DNA of 64,000 nucleotides, from positions 1,132,001 to 1,196,000 of the forward strand of contig CAUEEP010000742.1 of the NCBI GenBank assembly GCA_958450365.1, read 5' to 3'. This document shows positions 34,801 to 46,002 of this stretch, piece after piece. Both the position numbers and the translations under genes were made by a program. This DNA is from Mesorhabditis belari. Lineage: Eukaryota; Nematoda; Chromadorea; Rhabditida; Rhabditidae. How positions within the stretch are numbered: position 1 is the first letter of the stretch; each line of letters begins with the position of its first letter. The notes below the pieces were generated by a model. The model saw only the letters and a list, made by a program, of their open reading frames with translations. It ran no database searches and was not told where the DNA came from.

Positions 34801-37800
34801 TTTAAATAAAATTTTTAAAAAAACCAAAAAATTCAAATGTCGAAATAAATAGCAAACAAATATGCGAAAAAAAAAAAACATTAAAAAAATAATGCCGTTA
34901 GCATCGCTCGTTTCTGATAAATGAGAGCTGATACCCATCGGCAGTTTCTTTTGCACCACCCTAATAGTTGTCATAAAGCTTGCTTAATCTTCCCTTTTTC
35001 CTTGCCCACTCACTTGTGCAACACTCTTCGGGATGAAATGTCGACAATTGATTGGTATCTCTTCCTCATTAAGCCTTTTCCACAATTTCTTCTGATTCGT
35101 AGCGATCTCCTTCTTGAAATTCTCTCGTTCTCCATTGAAGAAGTTGACTTAAAATTTCTAGCTTAACTACTACAGTATTTGAAAATTTTCTAAAATAACT
35201 AGCTATTGTAATAAAAAAATCTAAACGTGTGAGTTCCAGATTAAAAAATTCTCCTTTCAAAACCCACCAATCAACTTCTCGTCACTCAAACAATCCTCGA
35301 TCACCGGCGCCAGCAAATCGGTCAAAAAGTCGAGCGCTTCCTGAAATCCCCTCAATATGAGCAATAAGAGGAATTTAGCCAAAGCTTTTGATTGATATTT
35401 CTTTGAACTGACACTCAATTCGAAGCTGTGTTGATTCTCGACATTCTCCCCCCTGATCACCTTCAATGTCTCTTCGGGGATCACTCCAAAGTCGACGAAT
35501 TTCTTCGCCAACTCGTCGCTCGTGCTTTCGACACTAGAGAGAAAATACAATGAAAGCTGGTTGATTTTATGAATGTAAAGTGGCTGCGTAAACTGTCAAA
35601 AATGAGCTTACTGTTTCGGCCCGATCACTTCTCGTTTCGATACACCGCAAATCGCCGGATAGCGCTCAATTTGGAGGAAAATTTGGTTCTCTGAATAATC
35701 TTTAAGAATTACTTTTCATAGATAATTCGCAGTCGATTTGTGATTGTCTTTTTACCATTGATAAATAACTCACCTTCACTTGGGCATTTCCCGCATTGCA
35801 GCTGTGAGTTAAGCTTCCGTGCGAGGGTGCCCAGAAAGCGGGTTATTTGGAAATTCCCTTGAAGGTAGCGTGGGCTCTGAATATATATATATATATATAT
35901 GTCGTAGCCGATTATGATTCAAATGATTTCGCTAGCGAACGAACAGGACCAGGCGAATCTCTCGGAGTCACGGAAGCGGGCAAAACAATCAACCAAAGCG
36001 AGTGGTTAAGAAGGAGGAGCTCTTCAATCTACTGATGGATACTCACAAACGACTAGGACACGCTGGACGCAATATTATGTAGAAGGAACTTCGCGACTAT
36101 CATGGAATATCAAAGGAGATTATTGAAATTTTTGTCAAGCTTTATGATGAATGCGAGCTGAAGAAGGGTATACCCAAGAAAGGCATTGTTATAAAACCAA
36201 TTGTGACAAAAGAACAAAATGAGCGATGTCAAATCGATTTGGTTGACCTTCAATCGGTGCCCGACGGTGACTACAAGTTTTTGATGCTTTGAAGTGAAGT
36301 GCTGAAGAAGTGCCACATGTTGAGATGTTGTTTCGAGCCGCGGTTGGAGCCGAGTCTTTGACTGAATCGAAAGGTGTGTCTATTTTAATCTAGTTCAGCG
36401 ATATTAAGTCAAATTCATTTCAAAATTGATACTATTTCTTATTTTCGGCCATAAACATTGCAACTGCACAAATGGATGTTTGAATGGACGCTGTGCCTGT
36501 CGAATAGCCAATGTCCTCTGTAATAGCCGATGTCACCATAGCAATTCCTGCTTGAACAAGGGATAATTTTGTAAACCTTTGTTAATCTCCTGGCCTGTTA
36601 ATTTTGTTATTGTTATTGTTGTTATGTCTGTCGTTATTGTTTAACTCTAGATAATTTGTTAATATGTTTTCGTTTACATTCAACAAAACGTGGTTAAAAC
36701 GTCAGGAGTGACCTTGACAACAACAGCACTAGCAACAACAACAACAACAACACTTTGACAACAACAGCACTAGCAACAACAACAGCACTAGCAACAACAA
36801 CAACAACACTTTGACAACAACAGCACTAGCAACAACAACAACAACAACACCTTGACAACAACAGCACTAGCAACAACAACAGCACTAGCAACAACAACAA
36901 CACTAGCAACAACAACAACAACAACAACACTTTGACAACAACAGCACTAGCAGCAACAACAACAACACCTTGACAACAACAGCAACAACAACATTAAATA
37001 TCAACATAATAATTTGCCTATAGATATTTTATTCATGACCTGAGATAAAGTGCGGTAGATTTAAGATGAATACACACGAGTTCATACACCTATCCTTCCA
37101 CTAACCGTGGGATTAACTTTGAATAAATCTCGAAAAAGAGGGATAGATTGCCCGTCCTTTACAATTTTCAAACATTCTATTAAATCCGTGACCGAGCGGC
37201 GATGTCTAAGAGATTTAAGATCAAAAATTTTGAGTCTATCTGTGTAAATAAAGTTTGCAAATTTGGAAAAATCGTTTTTCCATAGAGCTATCTTAGTATA
37301 TCTCTGATGGATTTTTTTCTAGGCGAGAGATATCAACTTGTATGCAACATTTATGCAGTGTATGTGGAGACCAAACTATAGATGCATACTCTAGAATGGG
37401 TGTAGGACCCAGAATACTTCCTTGGGGTACACCGCTAGAGGAATCAAAGGACGGGGAGAGAGAGAGAGAGAATCGTTTCGAAGAACTTTGAAAGTTCGCT
37501 GAGTAAGGAAAATTTCAATAGCTGAAATCATCGAGGGGCAGCTTTTATATGCATTTAGTTTGTGAATTAAGAATTTAATAGGGACAGAGTCGAAAGCTTT
37601 AGCAAAATCTAAAAACACAGCTTCAAGCTGATCGTGTAAGCACTGTTGTTTTTGATCGAAACCAGTAAGCACTCTAGAAAGTCTTCTTAATACCAAAAGC
37701 CGAGAGGTTATCTGAACTAGACGCATTTTTAAGGCCGTAATTTCGAAAAAGCTTTCTGAATGTCCGCTAGAAATCTGGCTGCACTTTCAATTTGCTTTAA

Positions 37801-37932
37801 ATATTAAAAAAAATTTTTTTAAACTAACAGTTACACTAGATTTCCTGGTTAGCCACCTTTTTTTTTGAGATTTAAACTCACCTCCGATAGCACATTCTCC
37901 CACAAGATCTCCTTGTCACGATTTCTGTGCAT
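28822..37932 (-). CDS. Large multi-exon gene of unrecognised family
   Basis: Minus strand, about twenty exons. First: 37882-37932 (MHRNRDKEILWENVLSE). Then 35774-35876 (PRYLQGNFQITRFLGTLARK), 35612-35690, 35413-35533, 35268-35340, 35014-35147 (KKEIATNQKKLWKRLNEEE), 32397-32466, 31972-32091, 31868-31923, 31624-31720, 31493-31547 (RYVPYLFKNLQKLMFEIR), 31305-31405, 31146-31235, about 30980-31059, 30640-30693 and 30366-30478 (TYRWVTPEWKVPLDGW). A proline-rich part follows (29889-29963, 29611-29772), then 29452-29556, 29280-29367 (SFSEIHPNLFSGC), 29145-29240, 28990-29064 and 28822-28936. Most joints agree in phase; those around 31624-31720 and 31059 do not, so a frameshift or a wrong splice choice remains there. 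No domain is recognised. The 3' end runs into the inverted-duplication junction and may be truncated. Introns are loaded with transposons. Confidence 0.5.
30197..30252. repeat. Short hairpin, arms about 22 bp
   Basis: CGAGGATTGTTCAGTTTCCA and its near complement (TGGAAACTGGGCAATCCTCG) around a short AAACCCTGAAAAGAGGTT loop, inside an intron of the large gene. Confidence 0.7.
30568..30640. repeat. 9-bp repeat (AAATATTTA)n
   Basis: Seven or more copies of AAATATTTA shading into AAACATTTA, in an intron of the large gene. Confidence 0.85.
32175..32360. repeat. TGTACAATTGTA tandem repeat
   Basis: About nine units of 18-19 bp built on the palindrome TGTACAATTGTACA with TCTTGTACAC or CAGTACAATT linkers, in an intron of the large gene. 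Open frames of Cys/Thr/Ile/Val type on both strands are artefacts of it. Confidence 0.85.
32807..33776 (-). pseudogene. Mariner DD34D transposase, frameshifted
   Basis: Minus strand. The N-terminal half (33776 to about 33360) carries the mariner start LQLLFNFKIGKSAAESHRSL and GKKNRCGRWVPHQLSEANL, but passes through several frames. The C-terminal half (33322-32807) shows LLHDNAKPHVAKITQQKIKE and PPYSSDMAPSDYHLFCSMQH, with 34 residues between the two Asp (DD34D). No single frame spans the protein, so the copy is inactive. Confidence 0.8.
34004..34421. mobile_element. Foldback element with 8-bp target duplication, inside the mariner
   Basis: Two arms of about 195 bp start GGGGGTGGGACAAATGCGAC and its complement, around a short loop near 34205-34225. 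The 8 bases ACAAAAAA sit directly outside both ends (33996-34003 and 34422-34429). No protein. The 8-bp duplication suggests mobilisation by a hAT-type transposase (inference). Confidence 0.75.
34582..34760. repeat. 44-bp tandem repeat, four copies
   Basis: Four almost identical copies of a unit starting CTTTTAGTGGCTATTCGCCA and ending GCTGCTCGTAGCACAAA, inside the mariner. Each unit contains its own small hairpin (GTGGC...GCCAC). Confidence 0.9.
35880..35900. repeat. (AT)n microsatellite at an acceptor
   Basis: About ten AT dinucleotides directly upstream (in the gene's sense) of the acceptor for the exon ending at 35876. Confidence 0.85.
36005..36566 (+). pseudogene. Ginger/KRBA2-like integrase remnant with Cys-rich tail
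   Basis: Plus strand. The first part (36005-36292) reads ELFNLLMDTHKRLGHAGRNI, ELRDYHGISKEIIEIFVKLY, DECELKKG and QIDLVDLQSVPDGDYKFLML: the HHCC-type zinc region and the first Asp box of the integrase fold as found in Ginger/KRBA2/SCAND3-type proteins (DLxDxQSxPDGxYKxLxxY). Then the rest of the integrase core is missing, and 36459-36566 reads CNCTNGCLNGRCACRIANVL, CNSRCHH, ending NKG and a stop, which matches the Cys-rich C-terminus of that family. Internal stops (TAG after NIM) and the core deletion make it dead. It lies in the first intron of the large gene, on the other strand. Confidence 0.7.
36715..37000. repeat. (CAA)n compound microsatellite
   Basis: Runs of CAACAA broken by CACTAGCAA and CACTTTGACAA, repeated about six times. 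Confidence 0.9.
37060..37740 (-). pseudogene. Non-LTR (CR1/Jockey-type) reverse transcriptase fragment with internal deletion
   Basis: Minus strand. AVFLDFAKAFDSVPIKFLIH is the first catalytic block of LINE reverse transcriptases, followed by FLTQRTFKV and, in a shifted frame, GVPQGSILGP. Immediately after that box the sequence jumps to ILEYASIVWSP, the C-terminal block of the same proteins, so the YxDD region has been deleted. Several stops follow. Confidence 0.75.
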
Positions 37933-38184
37933 TTCTGCAGTTTTGTGTCGAAGAAAAGGTCTTCAGTGAGAAGATTTCTTCTAAAAAAAAAAAAAACACA
38001 AAAATTATTCAAAAACTCTGCAGAGAATCAAATTTCTACAATATTTCCATCCAAAAAAAATGAGTTCCCACAAAGGAAACCTCAAAAAAAAAAAACAAAA
38101 AAACAAAACCCCAATTCGTTTCTGTTGGCGTGTGATTCATTTTTTTGAAAAAATCTCTGTAATTTCTATGTAAGCAGAAAAATC

Positions 38185-38453
38185 GGGGTAGGCTAGTTTC
38201 CGCAACAGGGCCATTTGCGCAACTGGGTCATTTGCGCAACAGGGCCATTTGCGCAACTGGGTCATTTGCGCAACTCACCATAACTTTCTTCTAATAACAT
38301 CTTTATGATTTTGGTCTCATTTTGTAGATCTCAATAAGTGCAACAAAATGAAATCAAAATCATAAAGATTAGCCCACTTAGAAGAAAGTTATGGTGAGTT
38401 GCGGAAACGACCCAGTTGCGCAAAAAAAAAAGTTGCGGAAGCTAGCCTGCCCC
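38185..38453. mobile_element. Foldback element with perfect 8-bp target duplication
   Basis: Ends GGGGTAGGCTAGTTTCCGCA and its near complement (GGGGCAGGCTAGCTTCCGCA); arms of about 110 bp with internal GCAACTGGGTCATTTGC repeats. GAAAAATC flanks both sides (38177-38184 and 38454-38461). No protein. Same build as the element at 34004: GGGG end, 8-bp duplication, internal TTTGCGCA runs. Confidence 0.75.
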
Positions 38454-39496
38454 GAAAAATCTCTAAATTTTGATATAAAATGAGATAAATTACAAGATAT
38501 AAATGCAAATTTTTGAATGGAATTTCCTCAAAACAGAAAAATTTGTACCCTTTTTGAGCAAAATAAAGGTTTTTTTTTTTTAAAAGTGAAATTATGCTAT
38601 GCTATGAAAATTTCAAATTCGAACCCACAAATTAAACCCAATCAGATAATCGGAAAGGGAAATGCGAGAAAGATCGATGCTTAATGCTTAGCCATAGAAA
38701 AGTTACACTCGAAACCTAATTCCTCCATCGTTTTCTCGTCCGTTTCTTCATCGATTGCTCTTGGCAAAATGAAGCCCCGCCCACTGGACCACCCAACTAT
38801 TTTACCACCCAAGTGATGCCCCACTCAACTGAAATTGCTAAAAAAGAAAACAAAAGAGCCAAGAGATAAGAAAAAAAGCGAACAAGTGAACAATGGTGAC
38901 CCATCAATGATGACCCATCAATGATGACCCATCAATGGTGACAATTTCCCCTTTTTCAAATCAGTCACATTTTTTGTGTGAACCAAATTTGAAAACGATC
39001 CAAAGATTCGCTTCTTGTTTTCTTTTCTTTCCCAAAAAGTGAAAAGGCTTACAAGGAAATGTGAACTGAGTGTGGTGACCAAATGACATGTGCCACGGGT
39101 TATTCGATGCAGAATTCAACGCCGATTCCGAAACTGTTTTCCGTTTCTGCTATCAAGCACTCAGTCAAAAGTTAGAAGCATGCAAAGTTTTGTATGGTCT
39201 TTCAAAAATCACCCGGAGCTTATAAGCAGATTTTCGAGAGATTTTAAGAGGCAGTGGTGGCCGATTGGCAATGGGCAATGGCAATAGCAATGGCAATACA
39301 AAGCAAAAGCTCTCTAGTTCTAGTCGGTCGTTCTACTTTTTTGGATTACTATTATACAAATAAGTTTATTTTACTGTTATTTTAGTAAAAATGTTTATTT
39401 TCAACTATTAACATCAAATAGCTATCATTAAAATTTAAAAAAAAAGAACTTTAACATTGATGATGTCGATGTAAATCGTCGATGTAAAAAGATGAA
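38454..39496. other. Intergenic, no gene supported
   Basis: AT-rich. Contains a 15-bp repeat (CAATGATGACCCAT)x4 at about 38890-38945. An open frame at 39090-39287 has no splice context or family. Confidence 0.45.
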
Positions 39497-39612
39497 AAGG
39501 GAAAAGCATAGCATTGAATACATTTATGAAAAGCATAACATTGAATACATTTACAAAAAGCATAGCATTGAATGCATTTACGAAAAGCATAGCATTGAAT
39601 GCATTTACGAAC
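39497..39612. repeat. 27-bp tandem repeat, about four copies
   Basis: Units of GCATAGCATTGAATGCATTT plus ACGAAAA. Opposing Met/Leu/Phe/Asn frames are repeat artefacts. Confidence 0.85.
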
Positions 39613-40200
39613 AGCACAAGACTTAAAAGTCAATTTGTATTCTCACCAGGGAAAACATCAAATTTGAACAAAAATCTTTTTGAGAGTATCGAATGAAAAT
39701 CGCGAATCGTCATTTGATGTCAAAGTTTTATTTTTAATGATACCTTTTTTTGATGTCAATAGTTATAAGTAAACATTTTTTTTGGGAAGTATTTTAAAAT
39801 AGAGAACAATTAACTTTGCAAATCTAAAAGAGCAAAAGAAAGAAGTAGAACGACGGACTCGAATTAGAAAGTCTTTGCCTGCTTTGTAGTCTAACTCATT
39901 GACACTCGGCCATTCCTGCACTCATACTGCCAGTTAATACTGTCGAGAACAATTTGATTCTTCAATTTACCGTAATTCCGATTCCAAAAAAGAGCAAAAG
40001 CATTTTGCTTCTTTTGCCTAAAGAGATTTCCCATTGAACATCTCATAATTTATTTTCAATAGCAAAAACAAAACAAGACGAGAAAACAGAAAAAAAAAAA
40101 CAAGAGATTGGACCACACAACCAAAAGACACCGATCAGCTGCTCAAAGAAATCAAATTTGGGGATTATGCTGTAATTGAGAGAAAATCAACGAGAAAAGC

Positions 40201-43200
40201 TCAATATCGTTGTTCACGGAAGATTTCCGAGAATTGACGCTTCCAACGGATTCCATTCGGAAGACGAAGAAGCAAACGGGGCGCCGCCTCATCATGAATC
40301 GGTGACAGAACCTGGAAATTGAAGGATTTTGAGTGAATTTTCAATTTTCAATTCCAAGCACTCTACGCACCGTTATAGCACCCTTTCTGTACCCCACAGT
40401 ACGACGTAACGATTGAACTTTATGCAAAACCCAATTCTCACTACCAAAAAACCCACCTTGAGCAATCGACACGATTCCCATTTTCCGCTTTTGAAGTCCT
40501 GCGCCAAGAATTTCTCGTCTGCCTTCACGTGTTCTTTGCTCGACACTGGTAAAAGCACAACCTCTTTCCCGTCAATCTAAAGTAAAGAATGAACTTGACT
40601 TTAATTTCGCACTGTAATCTACACACAGTTTTACAGTCTCTTTCTACCATCTAATATTGTTATTGCATAAATGTAAACTATAGTGAGACGTAAAAAACCC
40701 ACCATAACCGATACCCGCTGCACCGGATCATCGAAAACTCCTTGTCGATGTCCAAATTGTGGCGATCGACTTCTCGACCTCATCCTCCTTTCATCGCCAT
40801 TTCTTCTCTCGTATCGTCTACTTCCTCGCCAATCTCTTTCCGTTGAGCGATCCCTCTGTGATCGAGATGACGTCGAGGCACTCCCTGATTCCACTTTCTT
40901 TCGTTTCTCCTCCAGCGCTTGATTGAGCAGTTGCTGCAGCTGGGTGAGCATCCCCACCTAAATGATAGAATTAACATTTAGGCGAAGAGCTTAAGGAACT
41001 TTCTCATTCAAAATTCAGTACCTGTTGCTGCTCGGTCATCACACGCGCCTGTTCGCCCAATTCGCTCACCGCCTGCATCAGTGACTCTAGCATCTCAGCA
41101 TCGGAAACAGTCTAAAACAGAAAATTTACATCTTAACCATTTTAGTTTCAAAAATCGTATTTTTAAACTAAAACCACAATTTCCTCACCTCAACCCTTCT
41201 CTCCAAAATCTCGAGTGTTTCCTCGCAATCGGTGGCAATGCGTTGAATCTTGTGGATCGGATCGCCCGGGCTAAGCCACATCAAACCCTAAAAGAAGAAA
41301 AATATAAAGGTTAGTATGAAAAAGTTGGTGTTTACCTTCAGTTGGCTAAATTATAGTCATTTTCCAATTTAAACTTCATAAAGCAAGTTGCCAATCTTAA
41401 AGTACGGACTGATTTAATCGCAAAACTCCACAAGAAAGTGTTTTGCTCATCTTTATAAATCTGTTTCATGTTTGAGCAAACTGCCACATCCAAAACGCTT
41501 CTTTCAACTAAAAATTCCCAATTACCTGTTTCACAAATTGATTGCCTTCTCGTACTAGACCGAAAGCAGTGCCCAATCCGTACCCATTCACGCCTTTTCG
41601 ACTTGTCCACATCACTTTCTCCTCTTGTTTCGGCGCGCCAAAATTCGCGTACGCGTTTAGAATCGGAATGGCCGCATGCGGATTATAGTTCTGCGGTGGT
41701 TTCGCCGGATTTGAGGCTGCAGAATAGGCTGTCGTTGCTCCGAACGTGGTACTTGGCAGCATGTTCTTCTCAGCATAGGTGGCTGCTCCAAATTGACTTG
41801 GGTTCGTTATTGTTGCACCAAACGTCGAGCTTGTCATCATTTTGTTCCTCTCGACCAATTCTTTCTCCTCACGCAATCTTCTCTCCAAATTGTCCTTTTC
41901 CTCTCTCAGAATTTTCTCCCGAATTTGCTCCTCTAAAATTCGCTCCTTTTCTTTCAACTCCGCCTCAACTCTGCGTCGAATCTCCAGCTCGGTGAAGACG
42001 TGGGTCGTCGGCACAATTTGAGATGCACTTTGAGGCACAATCACCGGTGGAATGAACGGTGACTGTTGTTGCATCATCGGCAATCCATAAAAATCCACCG
42101 ACACTGGCTGGCGATTCAAAATCTGAGAGGCTCGCAAATCCTGGGTCAACGAACCATTGTAGGGCAAATTGACAGGCTTGGTTCCTCCGACGAAACGAGG
42201 AACCGCTGGTTTCGCGGGACTTTTGATGGCCGCTTGTCGCTTTTTCATCTCCATTTGTTGAATGAGCAGGGTGCAGCGCTCCAAACTGTGTCCATACTCT
42301 TGACAGTGAATGCAGCGTTGTGATGAGGAGATGCCCATTTGTTGGCTACTTGATGGATAGTCGCGAATGTGACCGACGGATGGAGGGACGTCTCGTTGAT
42401 TCATCGGATGCTCTGGGATTTTCTGAAATAAAAAAATTAAACTAGCAAACTGGCTTATAAGAGCTTATATGGCAATTCACGCAAAAAAAAGCTTTGGTTC
42501 TCTAAAACAATAACTTTCATGGTCTAGAATAGAAATTTTCACAAATCAGACCAGGATTACGGTAGCTCTAGTGCAATTTGGCAAATCCTACGCAAATTTT
42601 GATACGTAACAGCCGCTTAAACAGCACTTTGCGCTCTGTACCGACTTCGTAAGCTCGCCGAATCGCCTTGTCGAAGAGTTTCTTCAATCTTTCGATCACA
42701 ATTGGTTCCAGTTCGCGTGCCGTCATCACATCTGATGGCCAGAGCTCTAAATAAAAACCTAAACGCGAAAAAACACCCGCACACACCTCTTCCCATGAAA
42801 TCGCAAATGTTTATGATCGCTTCACCTGCTGGACGCATGTGCGGAATACGGATTTTCTAAAAAAAAAAACACTTCCAGAACAGTTTTATTGAGCAAAATT
42901 TGCATATTCTCGACAAGATTGCCTTGCAAAATCTCGTAAAACAGTTCATACAGCCCGTTCGAAAACTTTTCTTGGCTTTGGTTTGGTCTTGATTTTGACC
43001 TTGATTTGAATAGCCCATAAGTGCTAACGATTCTATTTTCCAATGTTTCTTTTTCACATGCAATTTTATGCTGAAAATATACAAAACTGACTGCTTTTCC
43101 ATCCATGAGACTAGCGGTCTCGCAGAGTTCCCTCGTGAAAATCCCCAATTTTAGGCACTTGTCCGACAAATCTTTTGCAGCAGACGCGCGAGCCTCGTGA

Positions 43201-45576
43201 CTTCTAAAAGAAAAACTTAGCCTGTACCTAGCATGCTGACGACCGACCATGGACCTTTTGCTAAATAAAATTTTGTGATTAAAGCCTTCTCTCGACTTTT
43301 GTATTCCCTTGCCAATCGCTGAATTGAGAGTTTAGTGCGACCAAATGGACCAAATGGCTGTCTCGATTGGCCTGGATGCTTCAGAAAGTTTGGATTTATT
43401 TTTCATTCACTAATTGATTGATTCTAAAAACTTTACGTTCATCAAGGCCTCTGGCTTAAATTCAACAGCAACTTCTTGTCATTTGGTTTACCAATTATTT
43501 CTTTCAATGTTTTACTTCCATCAATATTCATTTTCGATAATCCAACAAGTTGATTTCGTTTTTGATTTGGTCATCCGAGATCTTTTCTTGATTTTCACTT
43601 CGACTTGCATTTTTATTGTCCATCCATTGCTCGTTGTTCAATTTGGTAAGTTGTTGGCTTCCATACAAGATTTCTTTTGACATTTTGTACTTAAGCTCTG
43701 TTGCTGAATAACTTGTCTCAAACTACTCCAAACAATTGCTTTGGAAATATCACTTTAGATATTTCACGAAATTTCACGGGATTGTGATATTGTCTAAAAA
43801 TCATCTCTGATGACACTTGTCATTTTGTCTCAGCCTTTCATTTTGCTTTTTGTATCCTTTGGAATGATTTACCAATAGTCTACCATTGCTTCGAAAGTCA
43901 AATATTCCTTTAACTTTCAATTGGTAATCATTCTTTAGCTTTGAATCATTCGAGTCTTTAACTCAAATTTTACTGTTTGTAGCTTTTTTGTAGCGGTTTG
44001 CTTTCTTTCAGTAATTCAATCATTTGCTTCAATTATCGACTTCGATTCTTGTATCTTTTGTTGTACAATTGACTGTTGCATAGAATTTAGTTGGGCCATT
44101 TAACCAGGCACTCCAGCTTTTAATCAATCTTTGTCCATCATTGCCTCCACAAGACCACAATATCATGGTTTGTTTCATACGTTGTTCTATTTCAAAGCTC
44201 GTCGCATTGCTCTCATCGATCTCCAAATTGTAGCTTACCAATCACAAATTACCAGGTGTTGTTTTTGTAATTTCCTATTCAAGAGAAAGTTTGGAAAGAT
44301 TAAATGGGAAATCTGGATAAACACGCCGATTTGTATGTTCATTGTATTTAAATGGTTTGTTCCATAATCTAACATTGCAAAAAACCAGTACCATAAAAAA
44401 AATTCTAAAATTACCATAGCATGTGTCAGTTAACTATGTATAGGGTGTTCCAAAAAAAGTCAGTTCAGCGCGATTTTTCTCAGAATTTCTAGTGGCTGGT
44501 GGTTGTTGTGGTGCCAAAGTGAATATTTTGGGCGGGTAAATTTTTGATATTTTGTGACTTTTTCTTTTTCAATTAAAACTTTGTACTGGCATCGTGGTGT
44601 CATATTAGAGTTAATATATAAACTAAGCTTTTATATAAATTTATTATATAAACTAAGATTTTTAACCAAACACTTTATCATCTACATTATATGATAATCT
44701 GTCATACATAATAGATTTCCAAGTCGCCTCTTTTTAAAGTGTCCGGTTTTCCCAAGGAAACGCTGATCAATAAAGTGTATGCTTAAAATTTGTAGTTATT
44801 CTAATAGTGTTTATTATGCACCACGACGCCAGTACAATTATGGCAAAAGTCTCATGCTGGTGGTCCATATGGTGGTGGAGACCATGGTGGCTCAGAAATT
44901 TCATGTATTGGGGAGTCATGAAATCGGGAAAAAGTCACAAAATATCAAAAATGTACCCGCCGAAAATATTCACTTTGGCACCACAACAACCACCAGGAGC
45001 CACTAGAAATTCTGAGAAAAATCGCGCTGAACTGACTTTTTTTGAAACACCCTGTATAGTTTAATCTCATGTTCCTACTTATCATTGCAAAATATAAACA
45101 CTCAACAAGACTTACTTTGCACCGAAACCGCTTCCGAAGAAAACACCGCTCGGCAGGCCTTCAATGACGAGCTCACAGTAGAGTAGACGACTTCGGGCAT
45201 GCTCGAGCTCCCTCGGCAACATGATTCGACTCTTTTCGGCGGGTGTCGCATCTAAACAAAATGCTTTGGATCTTTGTTAGGAGAAATAACAAAATATATG
45301 CTAAATCAAAATTCAAAACTCACCCTCAATCAACTCCTTTAGCTTCAGCAAATCTCCCTTTCGTTTTCGCCCATGGTAGTTCACTTGATCGAGGAAATGG
45401 CGAAAGAACTAAAGGTACGAATTAGAAATTGAAACTGTTGAGATTGTTGAGACAATGCTTATCGTTCAATCTTTTTATGTTAAACAAAAAAACTAACAAA
45501 GTAGTAATTCTCCTGGACGTACACGATTCCGTCGCGAATCAAATCGTGCGGCACCGAGAAACGAGATGAACGAGGC
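40201..45576 (-). CDS. Unrecognised protein with CCHC knuckle, coiled coil and Arg/Ser-rich stretch
   Basis: Minus strand. Phase-consistent exons are 45498-45576 (PHDLIRDGIVYVQENYYF), 45324-45408, 45116-45251, 43092-43203, 42915-42965, 42787-42856 (IRIPHMRPAGEAIINICDFM), 42592-42746 (ELWPSDVMTARELEPIVIER), 41526-42422, 41189-41287, 41022-41111, 40703-40957, 40457-40576 and 40201-40311 (stop). One or two 5' exons lie at about 45.7-46.0 kb but their phase could not be settled. The big exon has a zinc knuckle (CIHCQEYGHSLERC) and a charged helix rich in EERRLREEKE; the 40703 exon has SRSQRDRSTERDW and RSRSRS. These features suggest a nuclear RNA-associated protein, but no family is recognised. 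It follows DDX47 on the same strand, so operonic expression is likely. The 1.9-kb intron 43204-45115 holds a MITE. Confidence 0.65.
44441..45054. mobile_element. Tc1/mariner-type MITE with long (~100 bp) inverted ends
   Basis: Left end TAGGGTGTTCCAAAAAAAGT and right end complementary to CAGGGTGTTTCAAAAAAAGT, with TA on both sides (44439-44440, 45055-45056). The arms share about 100 bp including TCAGTTCAGCGCG and the CACCACAACAACCACCA region. No transposase inside. Confidence 0.8.
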
Positions 45577-45641
45577 CTAAAATGGAAAAAAGCTTCATCA
45601 GTAAATTTATCATCCGCATTTTCAAGTTGCAAACTGTAAAC

Positions 45642-46002
45642 TCAACTTGTAGTCATTAATGTTATGAGAATTAGTGATGTTTGTTTAATGTCAAGTAACG
45701 TGCGGTAATGAATTAGGATAGGCCATCTGTTTACATCCGCCTTCAATATTTTGACAATTTCACCTACCCCCAATAATTGCTTAGCTCGATACTGAAGAAA
45801 ATTCACTCGTGTCAACGCTTTTTGAATTTTAGCGGCAAATTTGTAATGTAAACTACGCATCACAGTCCAGATTTACACTTCAACTCTTCTCACCTCTCCC
45901 GTCGTTCCGACCGACTCGTTGCCGCTGCTTGAATTTTTCCCTAGCCGCTTGGATCTTCTGACTGGGCTTTGAGTCGTCCTCGTCATCCGACTCGATAACA
46001 AT
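45642..46002 (-). other. Unresolved 5' exons of the CCHC-knuckle gene
   Basis: An exon after a CACTTTAG acceptor (45894-46002) can read IVIESDDEDDSKPSQKIQ in one frame or start at an ATG (45986) as MTRTTQSPVRRSKRLG in another. A second candidate exon ends at about 45768 (YRAKQLLG) after TTTTCTTCAG. None of the combinations tried joins in phase to the 45576 exon. The CACTTTAG may be the spliced-leader acceptor of this gene, about 360 bp after the DDX47 stop. Confidence 0.35.

Larger units (their letters stand above)
32695..34964 (-). mobile_element. Mariner element, 2270 bp, swollen by nested repeats
   Basis: Ends are TTAGGGTGGTGCAAAAGGAA on the left and TTAGGGTGGTGCAAAAGAAA (complement) on the right, with TA on both sides. 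Mariners are usually about 1.3 kb; the extra ~950 bp comes from a foldback element (34004-34421) and a 44-bp tandem array (34582-34760), both 5' of the transposase. The element lies in the intron 32467-35013 of the large minus-strand gene. Confidence 0.85.

Noticed and set aside
40683..40922. Plus-strand frame opposite the Arg/Ser-rich exon
   Set aside because: Shadow of the real minus-strand exon 40703-40957.
41468..41995. 175-aa plus-strand frame
   Set aside because: Shadow of the large minus-strand exon 41526-42422 of the CCHC-knuckle gene.
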